NCBI GenBank assembly: GCA_948567375.1
Contig: OX419759.1
Coordinates: forward strand, 61,109,493-61,173,492
From: Lunularia cruciata
Lineage: Eukaryota > Streptophyta > Marchantiopsida > Lunulariales > Lunulariaceae
Direction of reading: 5' to 3'
Length of the DNA stretch: 64,000 bases
Every line of letters begins with the position of its first letter. The stretch's first letter is position 1. The notes beneath the pieces were generated by a model that saw only the letters and a program-made list of their open reading frames with translations, ran no database searches and was not told the DNA's origin. Made by a program: the position numbers and the translations under genes. Shown in pieces: positions 1 to 10,990 of this stretch.

Positions 1-1315
1 GTTCTATCTTCAATTTGTCAAGGACTTCTACAAGTTTGCACAACCTCTAATTGCACTACTTGGGAAGGAGAAGAAAGTGGATGTGGAGAACCACACAAAA
101 ATTGGTCTTTTAGGAATTGAAAGATGCATTCTTCCATACACCAATCTTGAAATGATATCACCCAACACATCGAATCAAGTTGGCAATAGATGCATTAGAT
201 GTTGCAATATTAGTAGTCTAACAATAGGAATGGAGTGATGGATAACACCCAATTGTAAATATCTCTTGAAAGTGGTTATTGGCGGAGTGCAACTATCACA
301 CTACCAAAAGAGAAGAGTTGGCTATTGTCCTTACGACTAAGCATTGGAAGCACTATCTTGGCAATAAGGCATTTGTAGTGGAGATGGACCACAAACCACA
401 AGTCCACCGCAAGGCTTAAAAGGATCTATCTTGTAGATATCCATTAGGCAAAGTGGAGACAATGGCTCAACATGATGATCACATATGTGGAGTGCAAGAA
501 GTAACTTGTAGATGCATTCACCTAGATGCCTATGGTGAATAATCTAGTTGTAAAGGTCAACATGAACCCAAAATTTTGGCCAAGGATCCTTATTGCTACA
601 AAGAATGACCCACAAATTGTAGGAGCTTAATCATCTAAAGGTGTAGCCAATAGCTAAGGACTCACCTTTTGTGATAGCAAGTAATGGATATTGGATGCTC
701 CAGACCTAAGAACCATCATTATAGCAAAATTTCATGATTCCATCATTGTAGGTCATGTTAGAATGGACAAGATCTAAGATGCAATCAAAAGCAATTACTA
801 TTGGCCTAAGATGAGCAACAATGTGATGGTGTACCTTCAAAGTTACTTACTTCATCAATAAAATAAAGCTTCTAATCAAGCTTTGATAGGTCTCCTTCAA
901 TCCCTCTCTACTCCTACATAAAATTGGGACCAAGTCAGCATAGATTTAGTTTGTGAATTGCTTAAGACCACCTCAAGTTTTGACTCCATCGTAGTCTTTG
1001 GAAATCAACTTAGCAAAATGATTCATATGTGTCTTATGACCAAGGATGTGATTGCATCACAATTAGCTCAATTGTACTTAGCTACAATCTTTTCTCATTA
1101 TAGATTGTCTTGAGTGCTCATCATTGATTAAGGCACTCAATTCACTAATTTGTTTTTGAGAACACTCTTCAACATGTTCAAAATGAAACTTGCCATGTCT
1201 ATGGCATACCACCCATAAACCAATGGACAAGTAGAGTGGGCCAATTGTACTATCAAGGACATGCTCTAAGGCTTCACCTTAGAGGAGCAAGAAAAGTGAG
1301 ACAAATTACTTCCAC
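1..1315 (+). pseudogene. Family-A gypsy pol remnant (RNase H to integrase)
   Basis: Translating the plus strand across all frames gives, in order, the end of RT/RNase H (about 1-430), an integrase zinc-binding region with an H-x-GH-like stretch near 730-800, and the integrase core (about 925-1300, with the LAMSMAYHP and GQVEWANCTI regions). It aligns by eye with the same part of element A2 at 5.4-6.6 kb. Stops and frameshifts are frequent, so it cannot encode protein. It is cut at 1315, where a minus-strand LTR begins. It is inferred to be the 3' part of an older copy whose 5' part lies outside the window. Confidence 0.75.
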
Positions 1316-2057
1316 TGCAATATTCTGAGGATAGTAGAGAAACAAAAAAGAGAAAACACAAGTTTCAAACTCAAACTCAAGTGCCCAAAAGGAGCACTTC
1401 TCTTTATTATATAACCAAAGAGGATCTCCTCCAAGGATTCTCCACTATAGGATTAGGTACATGGATAGGTGACTTTTCAGCAAGCTCCACCCTTAGATTA
1501 CTTGCTTGGATGGGTGACATGTTCATCATGGTCCCATCTAGTTGGTCAAATATGCTTTGACTGAAGGGAATCTTTTAGGGTATCTTCTTGTAGGAACCTC
1601 AGAATCACGTGGATGAGGTACCAGTAGAAAGCTCTTGGTGAGACAAACCAAGGAGAGGAAGGGAAGCTTTTCCTCTATTCAAGGAGAAATTCTCATATTT
1701 TTGAGGCCTAATTCATTTGTTTAGGCTTCCAAAATTGCCTCTGAAGTTTTCAGGCCTATTTTGGCTTCTACCCTATTTTTAGAAGTGCTTCTTTGGTGAT
1801 ACCTCTATCTGATTTACATGCTCCATCATGTGTAATATCCTTTTCAATGTTACCACTCCAAGTTTCACCTCTAGATTATATGCCTAGCTATTGATTCTAA
1901 AGTTTCCAAGCATGTTTCAATTTCAGGCCTATTTGTAGAAGTACTTTTTTGGTGATACCTCTATCTGATCTACTAAGTCCATCATGTATAACATTCTTCT
2001 AGATGTTACCAAACCAAATCTCATCTCTAAATCATATGTCTAGCTATTGGTATTACA
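1316..2057 (-). repeat. LTR-A copy (3' LTR of minus-strand element A1)
   Basis: This is a 742-bp long terminal repeat. On the plus strand it starts TGCAATATTCTGAGG and ends TTGGTATTACA, so on the sense strand it runs TGTAATACC to ATATTGCA. It is homologous over its whole length to 12042-12772 and to the split copy 7353-7685 plus 25402-25805. A TATA-like TTATATAA sits near 1405-1412. The U3 part contains an imperfect duplication of roughly 160-bp period (about 1778-1895 and 1938-2052). It lies just beyond a polypurine tract and a chromodomain-integrase reading on the minus strand, which identifies it as a 3' LTR. Confidence 0.85.
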
Positions 2058-2074
2058 AACCTCCTTCCTTTTAA
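2058..2074 (-). other. Polypurine tract of element A1
   Basis: On the minus strand this reads AAAAGGAAGGAGGTT directly before TGTAATACC, the first bases of the LTR. A purine run at this position is the plus-strand primer of LTR retrotransposons. Confidence 0.75.
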
Positions 2075-2379
2075 GATGCAACATCCTTGTTGCGAAGCTG
2101 CTGCTCAAAAGATTTCACTAATATTGGTGCGTGGGTCAAGTTTGCTGCTGGCTCCCATGTCACCTCATATAGTGGGTAACCTTTCCATTGTGTGAGATAT
2201 TCCACACGCAGGTGACGAGTACCATGGATGCATTTTTGGAAAATGCATTCAACTTTGTATTCCTCCATGCCATCAATGAGTGTTGGGCAAGGTTGAATGT
2301 CTTGTATGGAGGGAAAATGACCTGGTTGGGGTGCATATTTGCATAGTAGGGAGACATGAAACATTGGATGGATCTTCAT
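2071..2379 (-). pseudogene. Integrase C-terminus with chromodomain (element A1)
   Basis: This 102-codon open stretch starts with the KIHPMFHVSLL motif, which follows the integrase core in chromoviral gypsy elements. It continues into a chromodomain-like module at about residues 42-95, with VEYLTQWKGYP and VTWEPAANL. Such chromodomains are thought to bind modified histone H3 and steer integration to heterochromatin. The frame is short but intact, and upstream integrase sequence continues at 2380-3235. A near-identical module ends element A2 at about 7130-7320. The family assignment is firm. The fragment is part of a dead polyprotein, not an independent gene. Confidence 0.8.
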
Positions 2380-3235
2380 TTATAGTAGTAGCTTGAGGTG
2401 ATAGGCACTGATTTGATGAAGAATGAGAAAAGGCCCAATAAAATGAAGTCTAAGCTTGCAAGGGCCAACTAATGTGAGGTTGGTTGTTGACAACCAAACT
2501 TGATCTCCCACTTGGAACTCCATGTGCCTATGGTATGCATAGGCATATTGCTTCTATCAATTTTTGGCAATTTGCAACCTATTTTTGGCATTCTCCATGC
2601 CTTGTTGGATTCTTGAAACAAAAGAGTTGACAACATCAACCTTGGTAGTCACAAGATGGATCTTCATCAAGCTCAAAGGTGTGAAAGGATGCTTGCCATA
2701 CATAAGGAAGAATGGTGTGACTTGGGTGGAGGCATTTACTAAATTATTATAGGCAAATTCTACCAATGGAAGTAAAGTCTCCCACCTCTCTTGCTCATCT
2801 AAGGTGAAGCCCCAAAGCATATCTTCAATAGTGTGATTAGCCCGCTTTGTTTGGCCATTGGTCTATGGATGGTAAGCCGTGGACATGGCCAATATGTTTT
2901 GAAGAAACCAAAGAGTGTTTGCCAAAATAGACTAGTAAATTAAGTGCCTCTATTGGTGATGAGCAATCAAGACATACCATGGTGAGAGAAGATTGCATCT
3001 AAGTACAACTGAGCTAGTTGTGGAGCCATCTTATCCTTGGTGGTAGGGCATACATGAATCATTTTCTTGAGTCAACAAACAAATATTACAATGGAGTCAA
3101 ACCTTGAGGTGGTCTTAGGCAATTCACAGACTAGATCTATACTCACCTATTCCTAAGATTACGTAGGAGTAGGGAGGGGTTACAAGAGTCCTATAGGAGG
3201 TTGATTAGAAGCTTTGTTCTTTTGACAAACAAAGA
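2380..3235 (-). pseudogene. Integrase core remnant (element A1)
   Basis: Minus-strand reading of the integrase catalytic core and C-terminal part. An open run at 2557-2820 carries LVEFAYNNLVNASTQVTPF, a hallmark of gypsy integrase. The remainder to 3235 is recognisable only across frames and reaches back to the zinc-binding region. At about 3235 it stops abruptly and plus-strand protease sequence of the same family begins, so A1 is truncated and joined to A2 in inverted orientation. Confidence 0.75.
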
Positions 3236-3960
3236 TTGCCAATTAAGGTACCTCACGACCTTACTGGCTCAATAAGGAAGTGGAAAAGCAAGAAGAGGAA
3301 GAAGATGAGTGTGCAAAGATCTAGAAAGGCAAACTCACAATTGATTATTGTGAATGGGGTCCTAGAAGGCAATCAGGTAGAAGTATTGATAGATCTTGGA
3401 GCAACAAAGAATTTCTTATCTTGCTCTTTTGCAATAAGATTGGGGATGGATCTAGAGAAAGATGAGAGCAAAGAAGTAGAGTTAACTAATAGGCAAACAA
3501 AGAAGATTGAGTCATTATCTAGAAAGGTAACACTCTTTGTAGGAGAATATCAAAAAGCAATTGAGTGGCAAGTGATATAATTAGCTTGTTATGATACAAT
3601 CTTAGGCATGCCTTGGATAGAGCAATACAACCCTATGGTAGATTGGAGGAAGAAAGTAGTGAGCACCTACTAATGGATGATCATTGGGGTTAGAGAAAAA
3701 GCACATGCAAAATTGCCTCTCTATATCACAGGAACAATAGCTATTTGTATGACAAATAGGTGTTTCATGGGTTGAATAAGAGAAGTTGAGAGTGCATAAC
3801 TTGATGGACAAATTCCTAAGAAATTGAAAGATGTGGTAAATGAGTTTCAAGATGTCTTCCCAAATGATTTACCTTCAAGATTACCACCAAAAATGAGAGT
3901 AGATCATAAAATTGAGATACTTTTGGGGAAGACACCTCCTTGTAAGGCCCCATATTGTCT
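3236..3960 (+). pseudogene. Aspartic protease and linker of gypsy element A2
   Basis: An open run at 3236-3580 contains VLIDLGATKNFLS, matching the retropepsin active site. The usual D-S/T-G triad is D-L-G here, so the residue before Gly is changed. Downstream, a flap/ALD-like region is followed by PNDLPSRLPPKMRVDH, the standard linker before gypsy reverse transcriptase. The frame is lost after 3580. No gag is seen upstream because the element is truncated at about 3236. Confidence 0.75.
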
Positions 3961-4689
3961 ATAACCTCATGAGTTGGAGGAATGTAAGACTCAAATTGAG
4001 GATATACTACAAAAAGGGTTTATCCAACCCAACATATCACCATACAAGGCTCTTATCTTGTTTGTGAAGAAAAAGGACGATACAATGCACATGTGCATTA
4101 ACTATCGGGGCCTCAATCAGCAAACAGTGAAGAACAAATACCCCTTACCCTGCATGGATGACCTATTTGATCAACTTAAAGGAGCAAAACACTTCACCAA
4201 ACTAGACTTGCAGAGTGGTTACAATCATATCCAAATTGCAAAGGAAGTTGTATGAAAAACTGCCTTTCAAACTAAGTATGGCCACTTTGAGTACCTTGTG
4301 ATGCCATTTGGCCTCCCCATTGCACTTGCCACTTTCATGAGGTTGATGAATGACATATTTTGGCCATATTTGGATAAGTCTATTATCATCTTCCTAGATG
4401 ACATCTTAGTATATAATAGGACTATGACGGAACACAAATAACATCTATGAGAAGTCCTCCAGATTCTAAAACATAATCAATTGTATGCCAAAATTGCAAA
4501 GTGCGAGTTTGGCAAGTCTGAAGTAGACTACTTGGGGCATAGAGTAAGTGGAGAGTGTATCCAAGTATTAATATATAAGATAGTGATCATTCCAATGGAG
4601 CGCTCCATAAGATCAGACTCAACTCAAGAGCTTCTTGGGGTTGATGGGGTTCTATGGTCGGTTAGTCAAGGACTTCTCCAAGGTGGCAC
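3961..4689 (+). pseudogene. Reverse transcriptase of gypsy element A2
   Basis: The open part 3974-4255 carries [12 protein letters not shown] and [13 protein letters not shown]. After a stop at 4252, the reading continues with MPFGLP and the catalytic FLDDILVY box at about 4380-4410, then YLGHRVS. These are canonical Ty3/gypsy RT blocks in the right order. A solo LTR-B at 4690 interrupts the thumb/connection region and RNase H resumes at 5382. Several TAA/TGA codons stand in place of Gln/Arg/Trp codons, so it is inactive. Confidence 0.85.
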
Positions 4690-5381
4690 TATGAGCTGGC
4701 TTGTCTCTCACTCAAGATGAACCTCTGATGGCTATTATGGTAGCGCACCATGGACTAAGAAGGCAAGGAACCTTAACTCCATCATACTCCTCCAAGGCTA
4801 ACACTCCAAGACTCAAGACATTGTTCACTAGAGAACTCAATGAGAGAGAGAGATAGTTGCAAATGAAAGGATGATGAGTACATTCTCACCCCTTGTTTAT
4901 ATACTCGTGAAATAATTATGCACTTAAGTTACTATTTACCATAGTATCTCAAGTTACTAGGCTTAAAGTCAAGTAAAGTCAAAAACTATAAAGGAATATC
5001 CATCCACATGGGCATATTCCACTAAGCATGTGATGTTATCTTGAACCAAATACTAAGTCAAGGATTCCTTTACATGGGCTATCCTTGGACTATAGAAGAA
5101 TCCAAAAAAAAGGCTTGCGGGCCCAAGAGTTCTCAACTCTTTCCTCAAAGCCAAACAATTATGAATAATACCAAGTCAACACATTAGAATCCAAAATAGT
5201 GGTGCTCATCTTTTCCACTTCCTCTAAAGTAAAGGCCCATCTATCTTAGCTATGAGTAACTTTAGCTAATCATGACTAATATAGAATCACCCCTTATCTC
5301 TATATAAATAATATCTCTCAAGTACTTGTAATACCAAGCTAAATATTAAAATACCACACATATGCACAAATAGGTATTACA
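4690..5381 (-). repeat. Solo LTR-B inserted in A2 pol
   Basis: A 692-bp repeat beginning TATGAGCTGGC and ending TAGGTATTACA on the plus strand, the reverse complement of the LTR-B consensus (TGTAACACCC...CTCACA). It has no adjoining polypurine tract or primer site and sits inside a coding block. Flanks GGCAC (4685-4689) and ACAC (5382-5385) look like a decayed target duplication. Sense-strand TATA (TATATAAACAAGG) is retained near 4895-4908. Confidence 0.85.
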
Positions 5382-7340
5382 ACACAACCTTTAACAACAT
5401 TACTTAGCAAGGGGAAGAAATGGACATGAGGAACCAGAAAAGAGCTAGCCTTTCAAGAATAGAGAGATGCCTTGCTACATGAAACAATCTTGAAATGGTA
5501 TGACCTAAAATGTCCAATCAAATTGGCTATCGATGCATTAGGTGTAGCAATAGGGGCAGTCCTACAACGGGAGTGGCATGATAGGTGACATCCAATTGCA
5601 TACTTCTCTTGAAAGCTGTTACATGTAGAATGCAATTATCACACCATAGAGCAAGAAGAGCTAGCCATTGTCCTTGCAACCAAGCATTAGAAGCACTATC
5701 TTAGTGAGGAGTCGTTTGTAGTGGAGACAAACTACAAACTTCTAATCTACCTCAAGATACAGAAAGATCTATCTCATTGCTAGATTTGGTGAGCAGAGTG
5801 GCAACAATGATTCAACATGAAAATCACTTATGTGGAAGGCAAGAAGCAACTTGCAGATGCATTCATCTGAATGCCAATGGCAAAAAATTTGGTGGCAAAG
5901 GTCAAGATGCACCTTGAATTCAAGCCAAAGATTCTAGCTACTACAAAAATAGATCCACAGATCATAGGAGCTCAATCATCCAAAGGCATCATTAGCAACC
6001 AAGGACTCACTTTTGTGATGGTAAATTATGGATCCCAAATGCCTTAGAATTATGCACCGCCATCTTAGCAAAATGTCATGATTCCGCCATTGTAGGTCAT
6101 GTCGGAGTGGACAAGACCTTCAATGTAGTGTAGTGCAATAACTATTGACCCAAGATATGTTTGGAGCTGCCTACTTTGTCAATAAAACAAATTTTCTAAT
6201 CAAGCTCATGCATGACTCTTGCAACCCCTCCCTACTGCTATGCAACATTGGGAACATGTGAGTATGGATCTAGTCTATGAATTACCCAAGACCGCCTCAA
6301 GGTTTGACTCCATTGTAGTATTTGTTGATTGACTTAGCAAAATGATTCATGTATGCCCTACCACCAAGGATGTGATGGCTCCATAACTAGCTCAGTTGTA
6401 CTTAGATGCAGTCTTCTCTCACCATGGCCTATCTCAAGTGCTCATCATTGATAGATGCACTCAATTTACTAGTGTATTTTGGAGAACACGTTTTGGTTTC
6501 TTCAAAACCAAATTGGCCATGTCCATGGCTTACTATCCACATATAGATAGCCAAATAGAGCAAGCTAATTGCACTATTGAATATATGCTTTAGAGCTTCA
6601 CCTTATATGAGCAAGAAAGGTGGTACACTTTACTTTCATTGGTGGAATTTGCCTATAACAATTCAATAAATGCCTCCACCCAAGTCACACCATTCTTCCT
6701 TATGTATGGTGAGCATCCTTTCACACCTTTGAGCTTGATCAAGATCCGTCTGATGACTACCAAGGTTGATGTTGTCAACTCTTTTGTTTCAAGAATTCAA
6801 CAAGGCATGGAGAATGCCAAAAACAGATTGCAAATTGCCAAAAATTTATAGAAGCAATAAGTTGATGCACACCCTAGGCACATGGAGTTCAAGGTGGGAG
6901 ATCAAGTTGGGCTATCAACAATTAACCTCACATTAGTTGGCCCTCATAAGCTTAGATATTATTTTATTAGGCCTTTCTCCATTCTTTGTTGAATCAGTAC
7001 TGTGGCCTATCACCTCAAGCAACCATGACATATGAAGATCCATCCAGTATTCATGTCTTCTTATATGCAGATTTGCCCGCCAACTAGGCCATTGTTCCTC
7101 CATACAAGACATTTGACCTTGCTCAACACTCATTGATGGCATGGAGGAATACGAAGTCGGACGCATTTCTCCAAAAATGCATCCATGGTACTCATCACCC
7201 GCATGTGGAATATCTCATACAATGGAAAGATTACCCACTTTATGATGCAACATGGGAGCCAACATCCAACTTGATCCACACAGCAGTGTTAGTGAAATCT
7301 TTTGAGCAATAGGTTTGCAAAAAGGACATTACGTCCTAAA
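5382..7340 (+). pseudogene. RNase H, integrase and chromodomain of element A2
   Basis: Continuation of A2 pol. RNase H occupies roughly 5400-5900 (CNYHTIEQEELAIVL-like reading). An integrase zinc-binding region lies near 6060-6180 and the core at 6240-6850, including VDWLSKMIHV-like text, IIDRCTQFTS and SQIEQANCT, so catalytic Asp and Glu positions are still visible. The C-terminal region (about 6860-7130) leads into a chromodomain at about 7130-7320 (HVEYLIQWKDYPLYDATWEP). Open runs occur at 6396-6593 and 6639-6851; elsewhere stops and shifts break the frame. This is a chromovirus-type Ty3/gypsy. Confidence 0.85.
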
Positions 7341-7352
7341 AGTAGGGAGGTT
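7341..7352 (+). other. Polypurine tract of element A2
   Basis: AGTAGGGAGGTT lies immediately upstream of TATAATACC, the (mutated) start of the 3' LTR-A. Position and composition match a plus-strand primer. Confidence 0.7.
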
Positions 7353-7685
7353 TATAATACCAATAGCTAGACATATGATTTAGAGATGAAGATTGGTTTG
7401 GTAATATCTGGGAGGATGTTATACATGATGGACAAAGTAGATCATACAGAGGTGTCACCAAAAGAGTACTTCTACTAATAGACCAAAAACCAGAACATGC
7501 TTGAAGACTTTAGAATCAATAGCTAGACATATAATCTAAAGGTAAAATTTAGGTTGATGACATTTGGAAAGATGGTACACATAATGGACTAAGTAGATCA
7601 GGTAGAGGTTTCACCAAATGAGCTCTTTCACTAATAGTGTAGAAACAAAATATGCTTGAAAACTTCAGAGGCAATTTTGGAGGCA
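7353..7685 (+). repeat. A2 3' LTR-A, first part
   Basis: These 333 bp are the U3 side of LTR-A, starting TATAATACC. They break off after GGAGGCA where LTR-B of B3 begins. The missing remainder is at 25402-25805. Together, less a 5-bp duplicated target, the two parts make 732 bp, the length of the intact solo copy at 12042-12772. Confidence 0.85.
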
Positions 7686-8379
7686 TGTAATACCCATTTG
7701 TGCATGTGTGTGGTATTGTGATATTTAGCTTGGTATTACAATTACTTGAGAGATATTATTTATATAGAGATTACATATGGTTCTACGTTAGTCCTGATTA
7801 GCTAAAGTTAGTAATAGCTAAGATAGAGGAGACCTTACTTAAGAGGAAGTGGAAAAGATGAGTACTACTATTTTGGATTCTAGAGTGTTGACTTGGTATT
7901 ATTCCTAGGTGATTGGCTTTGAGGAAAGAGTTGAGAACTCTTGGACCCACAAGCCTTTTTGTTTTAGTTTCTTTTATAGTCCAAGGATAGCCCATGTGAA
8001 GGAATCCTTGACTTAATGGTTGGGTCAAGATAAGATCACATGCTTAGTGGAATATACACATGTGGATAGATATTCCTTTATACTTTTTGACTTTACTTGA
8101 CTTTTAGCCTAGTAACTTGAGTTACTCCGATAATAAGTGACTTTGGTTTGTTACTATTTCACAAGTATATAAACAAGGGGTGAGGAAGTACTCATCATCC
8201 TTTCATTTGCAACTATCTCTCTCTCTCATTGAGTTCTCTAATGAGCAATGTCTTGAGTCTTGGAGTGTTAGTCTTGGAGGAGTATGATTGAATTGAGGTT
8301 CCTTGCCTTTTTAGTCCATGGTGCGCTACTATAATAGCCATTAGAGGTTCATCCTAAGTGAGAGACAGGCCGGTTCACA
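7686..8379 (+). repeat. 5' LTR-B of element B3
   Basis: A 694-bp LTR running TGTAATACCC to CGGTTCACA. It is homologous to 24705-25401 in the same orientation, and to 4690, 10991 and 20185 in the opposite one. It contains a TATA box (TATATAAAC, about 8166-8174) and is followed at once by a primer-binding-like sequence, identifying a 5' LTR. Confidence 0.9.
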
Positions 8380-8400
8380 TTTTTGGTTCTGTTGTCGGGA
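8380..8400 (+). other. Primer-binding site candidate of B3
   Basis: TTTTTGGTTCTGTTGTCGGGA follows the 5' LTR directly. It resembles the TTTGGCGCCGTTGCCGGGGA primer site of Athila/Tat-group plant elements with some substitutions. The same sequence adjoins the 5' LTR of B1 on the minus strand. The tRNA assignment is not certain. Confidence 0.55.
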
Positions 8401-9308
8401 CCTCTCTAGAAGGTAAGATAATGTTTTGCGTACTATTCTATATTAGACAAAAGGAGGCTATGGGAGCTCACTTGGAGAGAACTTTCAAGGAGAAGATGGC
8501 TTAACTTATGTTAGAGAATTTGGATCCATTTGTATACTCTGTAGTTCATTATGATGTCTTTGAGGTGATTTTATATATCTTGTACACTTGAGAGGTTCTG
8601 CAATCCACCTCAGTTGGAGAGATTTTGTGAGGTGGATTGCAGATTTTGGGGATTAAGGTGATTTTGGGTAAAATCTCAAGTTAGGATCTGAACTTGAAAT
8701 TTCTACACATGATAGCCTGGGATATCCTTCAATTAGCACACTTAAAAATTATTGTGAGATCTGCTATGCGCACTGGGCTAGAATTTTGAAAGTTGATAGG
8801 GTAAATTGCTCATGCAATTGCATGCTCTCTAGAAATTGTATAGAGTCTGCCATTTCTTCAATTCTCAATGGATTGTAGTGAAGCTTTCCAAGAAAAGTCA
8901 GAACATTGTATCCTACCTGTTGACACAAAAATTAGATAGTGATCATTCTTAAGCAGAGAGATATAAGTTTTTAAAGTGAGGGGGTGGTTTTCAGACCAAA
9001 TCTGAAATATTTGTGCTGAATAGAAAGGTGCCTAGACTAAATAGCTCAATGAAAAAACCTGAAATTTTGCAAGGAAAGACAACTTGAAGTTTTTATCAAG
9101 TGTGAAAAATTTCAAAGTATTTTAACATACAAGTTGTGAGATTTGACTGACATTGTGAGGAAGGGTCAATTCTGCAGAGTTAAGATTTCATGCATGAGGA
9201 GTGTGAGAACAACAAAAAGCATATAAGAGTGTTTAGACTCATCTTAGGAACATGGAGTGTCACCAAGAGTGGAAATTGAGGCTATGAAAGGTTCTCCAAG
9301 GGTTTGAG
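8401..9308 (+). other. B3 untranslated leader
   Basis: Non-coding leader between the primer site and gag. It is homologous to the B1 leader read on the minus strand (about 19480-20160), including CAGACCAAATCTGAAATAT near 8994. No open frame worth calling is visible. Confidence 0.6.
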
Positions 9309-9719
9309 GTGATTTTAGTGGTGGATTTGAGGATAAAAGAGTTTAGAATAGAATTTGAAGAGAGTGTTGAGAGGATCCAAAAACCTACACCACTTGGAAG
9401 AAAGAGTGAGTCTAAGTGCTTTTTATGTGGAGAGAAGGGACATAAGGCAAGTTCATATCCATTAACTTTTGAGAGCAAGAGATTGAGAGAAAGGAGAGGT
9501 TTACTTGACTTGGGTTTGCATGTTGGACCTTCTTCACCAAGATTTGGAGGGAGAAGATCTAAGACCAAGGAGTTGTGTGAGGTTTGTGGAGTGGAAGGAC
9601 TTCCAAAAGGACATAAGTGTAGTAGAGTAAAAGCACTTTTGGAGACTTTGGTGAATGATCTTGGAGAGAGTCTTAGTACAGCTACAGAAATACTACCACC
9701 TTCATTAGTTAGTTCTTAA
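9309..9719 (+). CDS. Zinc-knuckle-like ORF upstream of gag in B3
   Basis: A 136-codon open frame, Lys/Arg/Glu-rich. It has two cysteine clusters: CFLCGEKGHKASSY at residues 37-50 (a CCHC knuckle whose last Cys is Tyr) and CEVCGVEGLPKGHKC near residues 91-105. It ends about 260 bp before capsid-like sequence at 9975. Its place, upstream of capsid instead of after it, is odd for gag, whose own knuckle is at about 10800. It may be an extra ORF of the element or a displaced nucleocapsid fragment. No specific function can be assigned. Confidence 0.45.
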   Translation: MILVVDLRIKEFRIEFEESVERIQKPTPLGRKSESKCFLCGEKGHKASSYPLTFESKRLRERRGLLDLGLHVGPSSPRFGGRRSKTKELCEVCGVEGLPKGHKCSRVKALLETLVNDLGESLSTATEILPPSLVSS

Positions 9720-9974
9720 GATTAGTGATGGAGATAATCTTTCAACTTATGGATAAACTATCCATGAGGGTTTGATTAATAGGCACTCTAAGATTTGATG
9801 TTGTTATAGAAATCTTGGAGCAACCTGAACCTTTAATGTTCTCTAGGGTGGATTATTCTCAGATGGTGGTAGTCATGTTTATACTCTATTAGTTATAGAG
9901 TGAGAGAGAAGAAAAGAAAAGAGAAAAAGAAAAAAATTGAGAGATAAGAAAGATAATGAGGGGTTAAGATAGGG

Positions 9975-10990
9975 AAAATTTTGATTTTCTTTGGCAAGGA
10001 TGAAGAAGACGTGGAGGCCTTTGTGAGAGACTTCAAGAGAGCTTGCATAGGAAACAATGAGAGGGCCTCTTTATTACTAGATTTCTTTGAGGATACAACA
10101 CTTACATGGTATGAGTCAGAATACCAAACAAGAGAGAGGAGAGATGGAGAAGAAGAGTCTTGGGAGAGTTTGACTTGAGCACTCATTGAGAACTTTATTC
10201 CTGATGAGAGTTATGAGAGATTGATGAGTGAAGTTACCTTTCTTAAACAAGGAGATGGAGAGAAAGTGAGATTCTATGTGAAAAGAGCGGAAACGTTAGA
10301 GTCCAGATTTTACATAGTGTTGAGGAAGGGTGAGGATGATGTGGAGACTACTATTATTGGCATAGGGGCGATGCTCACCAATAATTTTTGGGAGGATTGA
10401 GACCACAAATTAGAAGCAAGGTGAGATATGAGAAACACTTTTCCAAAGTTGAAGCTATCAAGATTGCAATTCGTATGGAGGAGAGTTTGGAAGGGGATGA
10501 GAGTGATTTGGTGGTGAAGGAGGTTGTGCGTCCTCCTCAAGGTTACAACTATGGTGGAACTTTTGATACTTTGGTGGCAAGGGTTGCACCACAAGTAGTA
10601 GTTGCTCTAGTTCTTGCACTTCTACCAAAGGATCCACTTCAAACCATCATAAAATAACTTGCAGATCTCAAGATCAATGTGGTGCAACTATAGGAGAAGA
10701 GAGAGGTGGATCAGAATGTGGGAGGAGGACCTAGGAGTTATGGAAGTATCCATATAGAGGAGGCCAACCAACCAACAAATTCAATGAGAGAAATTTTTTG
10801 GTTGTGGAGGAAGAGGCCATATCCAAAGGAATTGCCCAAATTCAACTTACCATGGAGGAAGGGGTTATGAGGGAGCCAATAGAGGGCAAGAGTGAGGTAG
10901 TTAAACCCAAGTGGCTCCTAATCCAAACAAAGGTAAGAAGATAGTATCTATAGATGTGGTTGAGAGCAAGTATGAGAAGAGAGAGTGCTC
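9975..10990 (+). pseudogene. Gag of element B3 (capsid and CCHC knuckle)
   Basis: The open run 9981-10178 reads FFGKDEEDVEAFVRDFKRAC and LTWYESEY, matching the retrotransposon gag (capsid) family. The reading continues after a stop with NFIPDESYERLMSEVTFLKQ and, in the open run 10388-10657, LRPQIRSKVRYE. A degenerate CCHC knuckle of the form CxxCGxxGHIxxNC is readable at about 10795-10835. The block ends at 10990, where the inverted element B1 begins, and pol resumes at 20876. Gag would form the particle that packages the element RNA. Confidence 0.75.
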
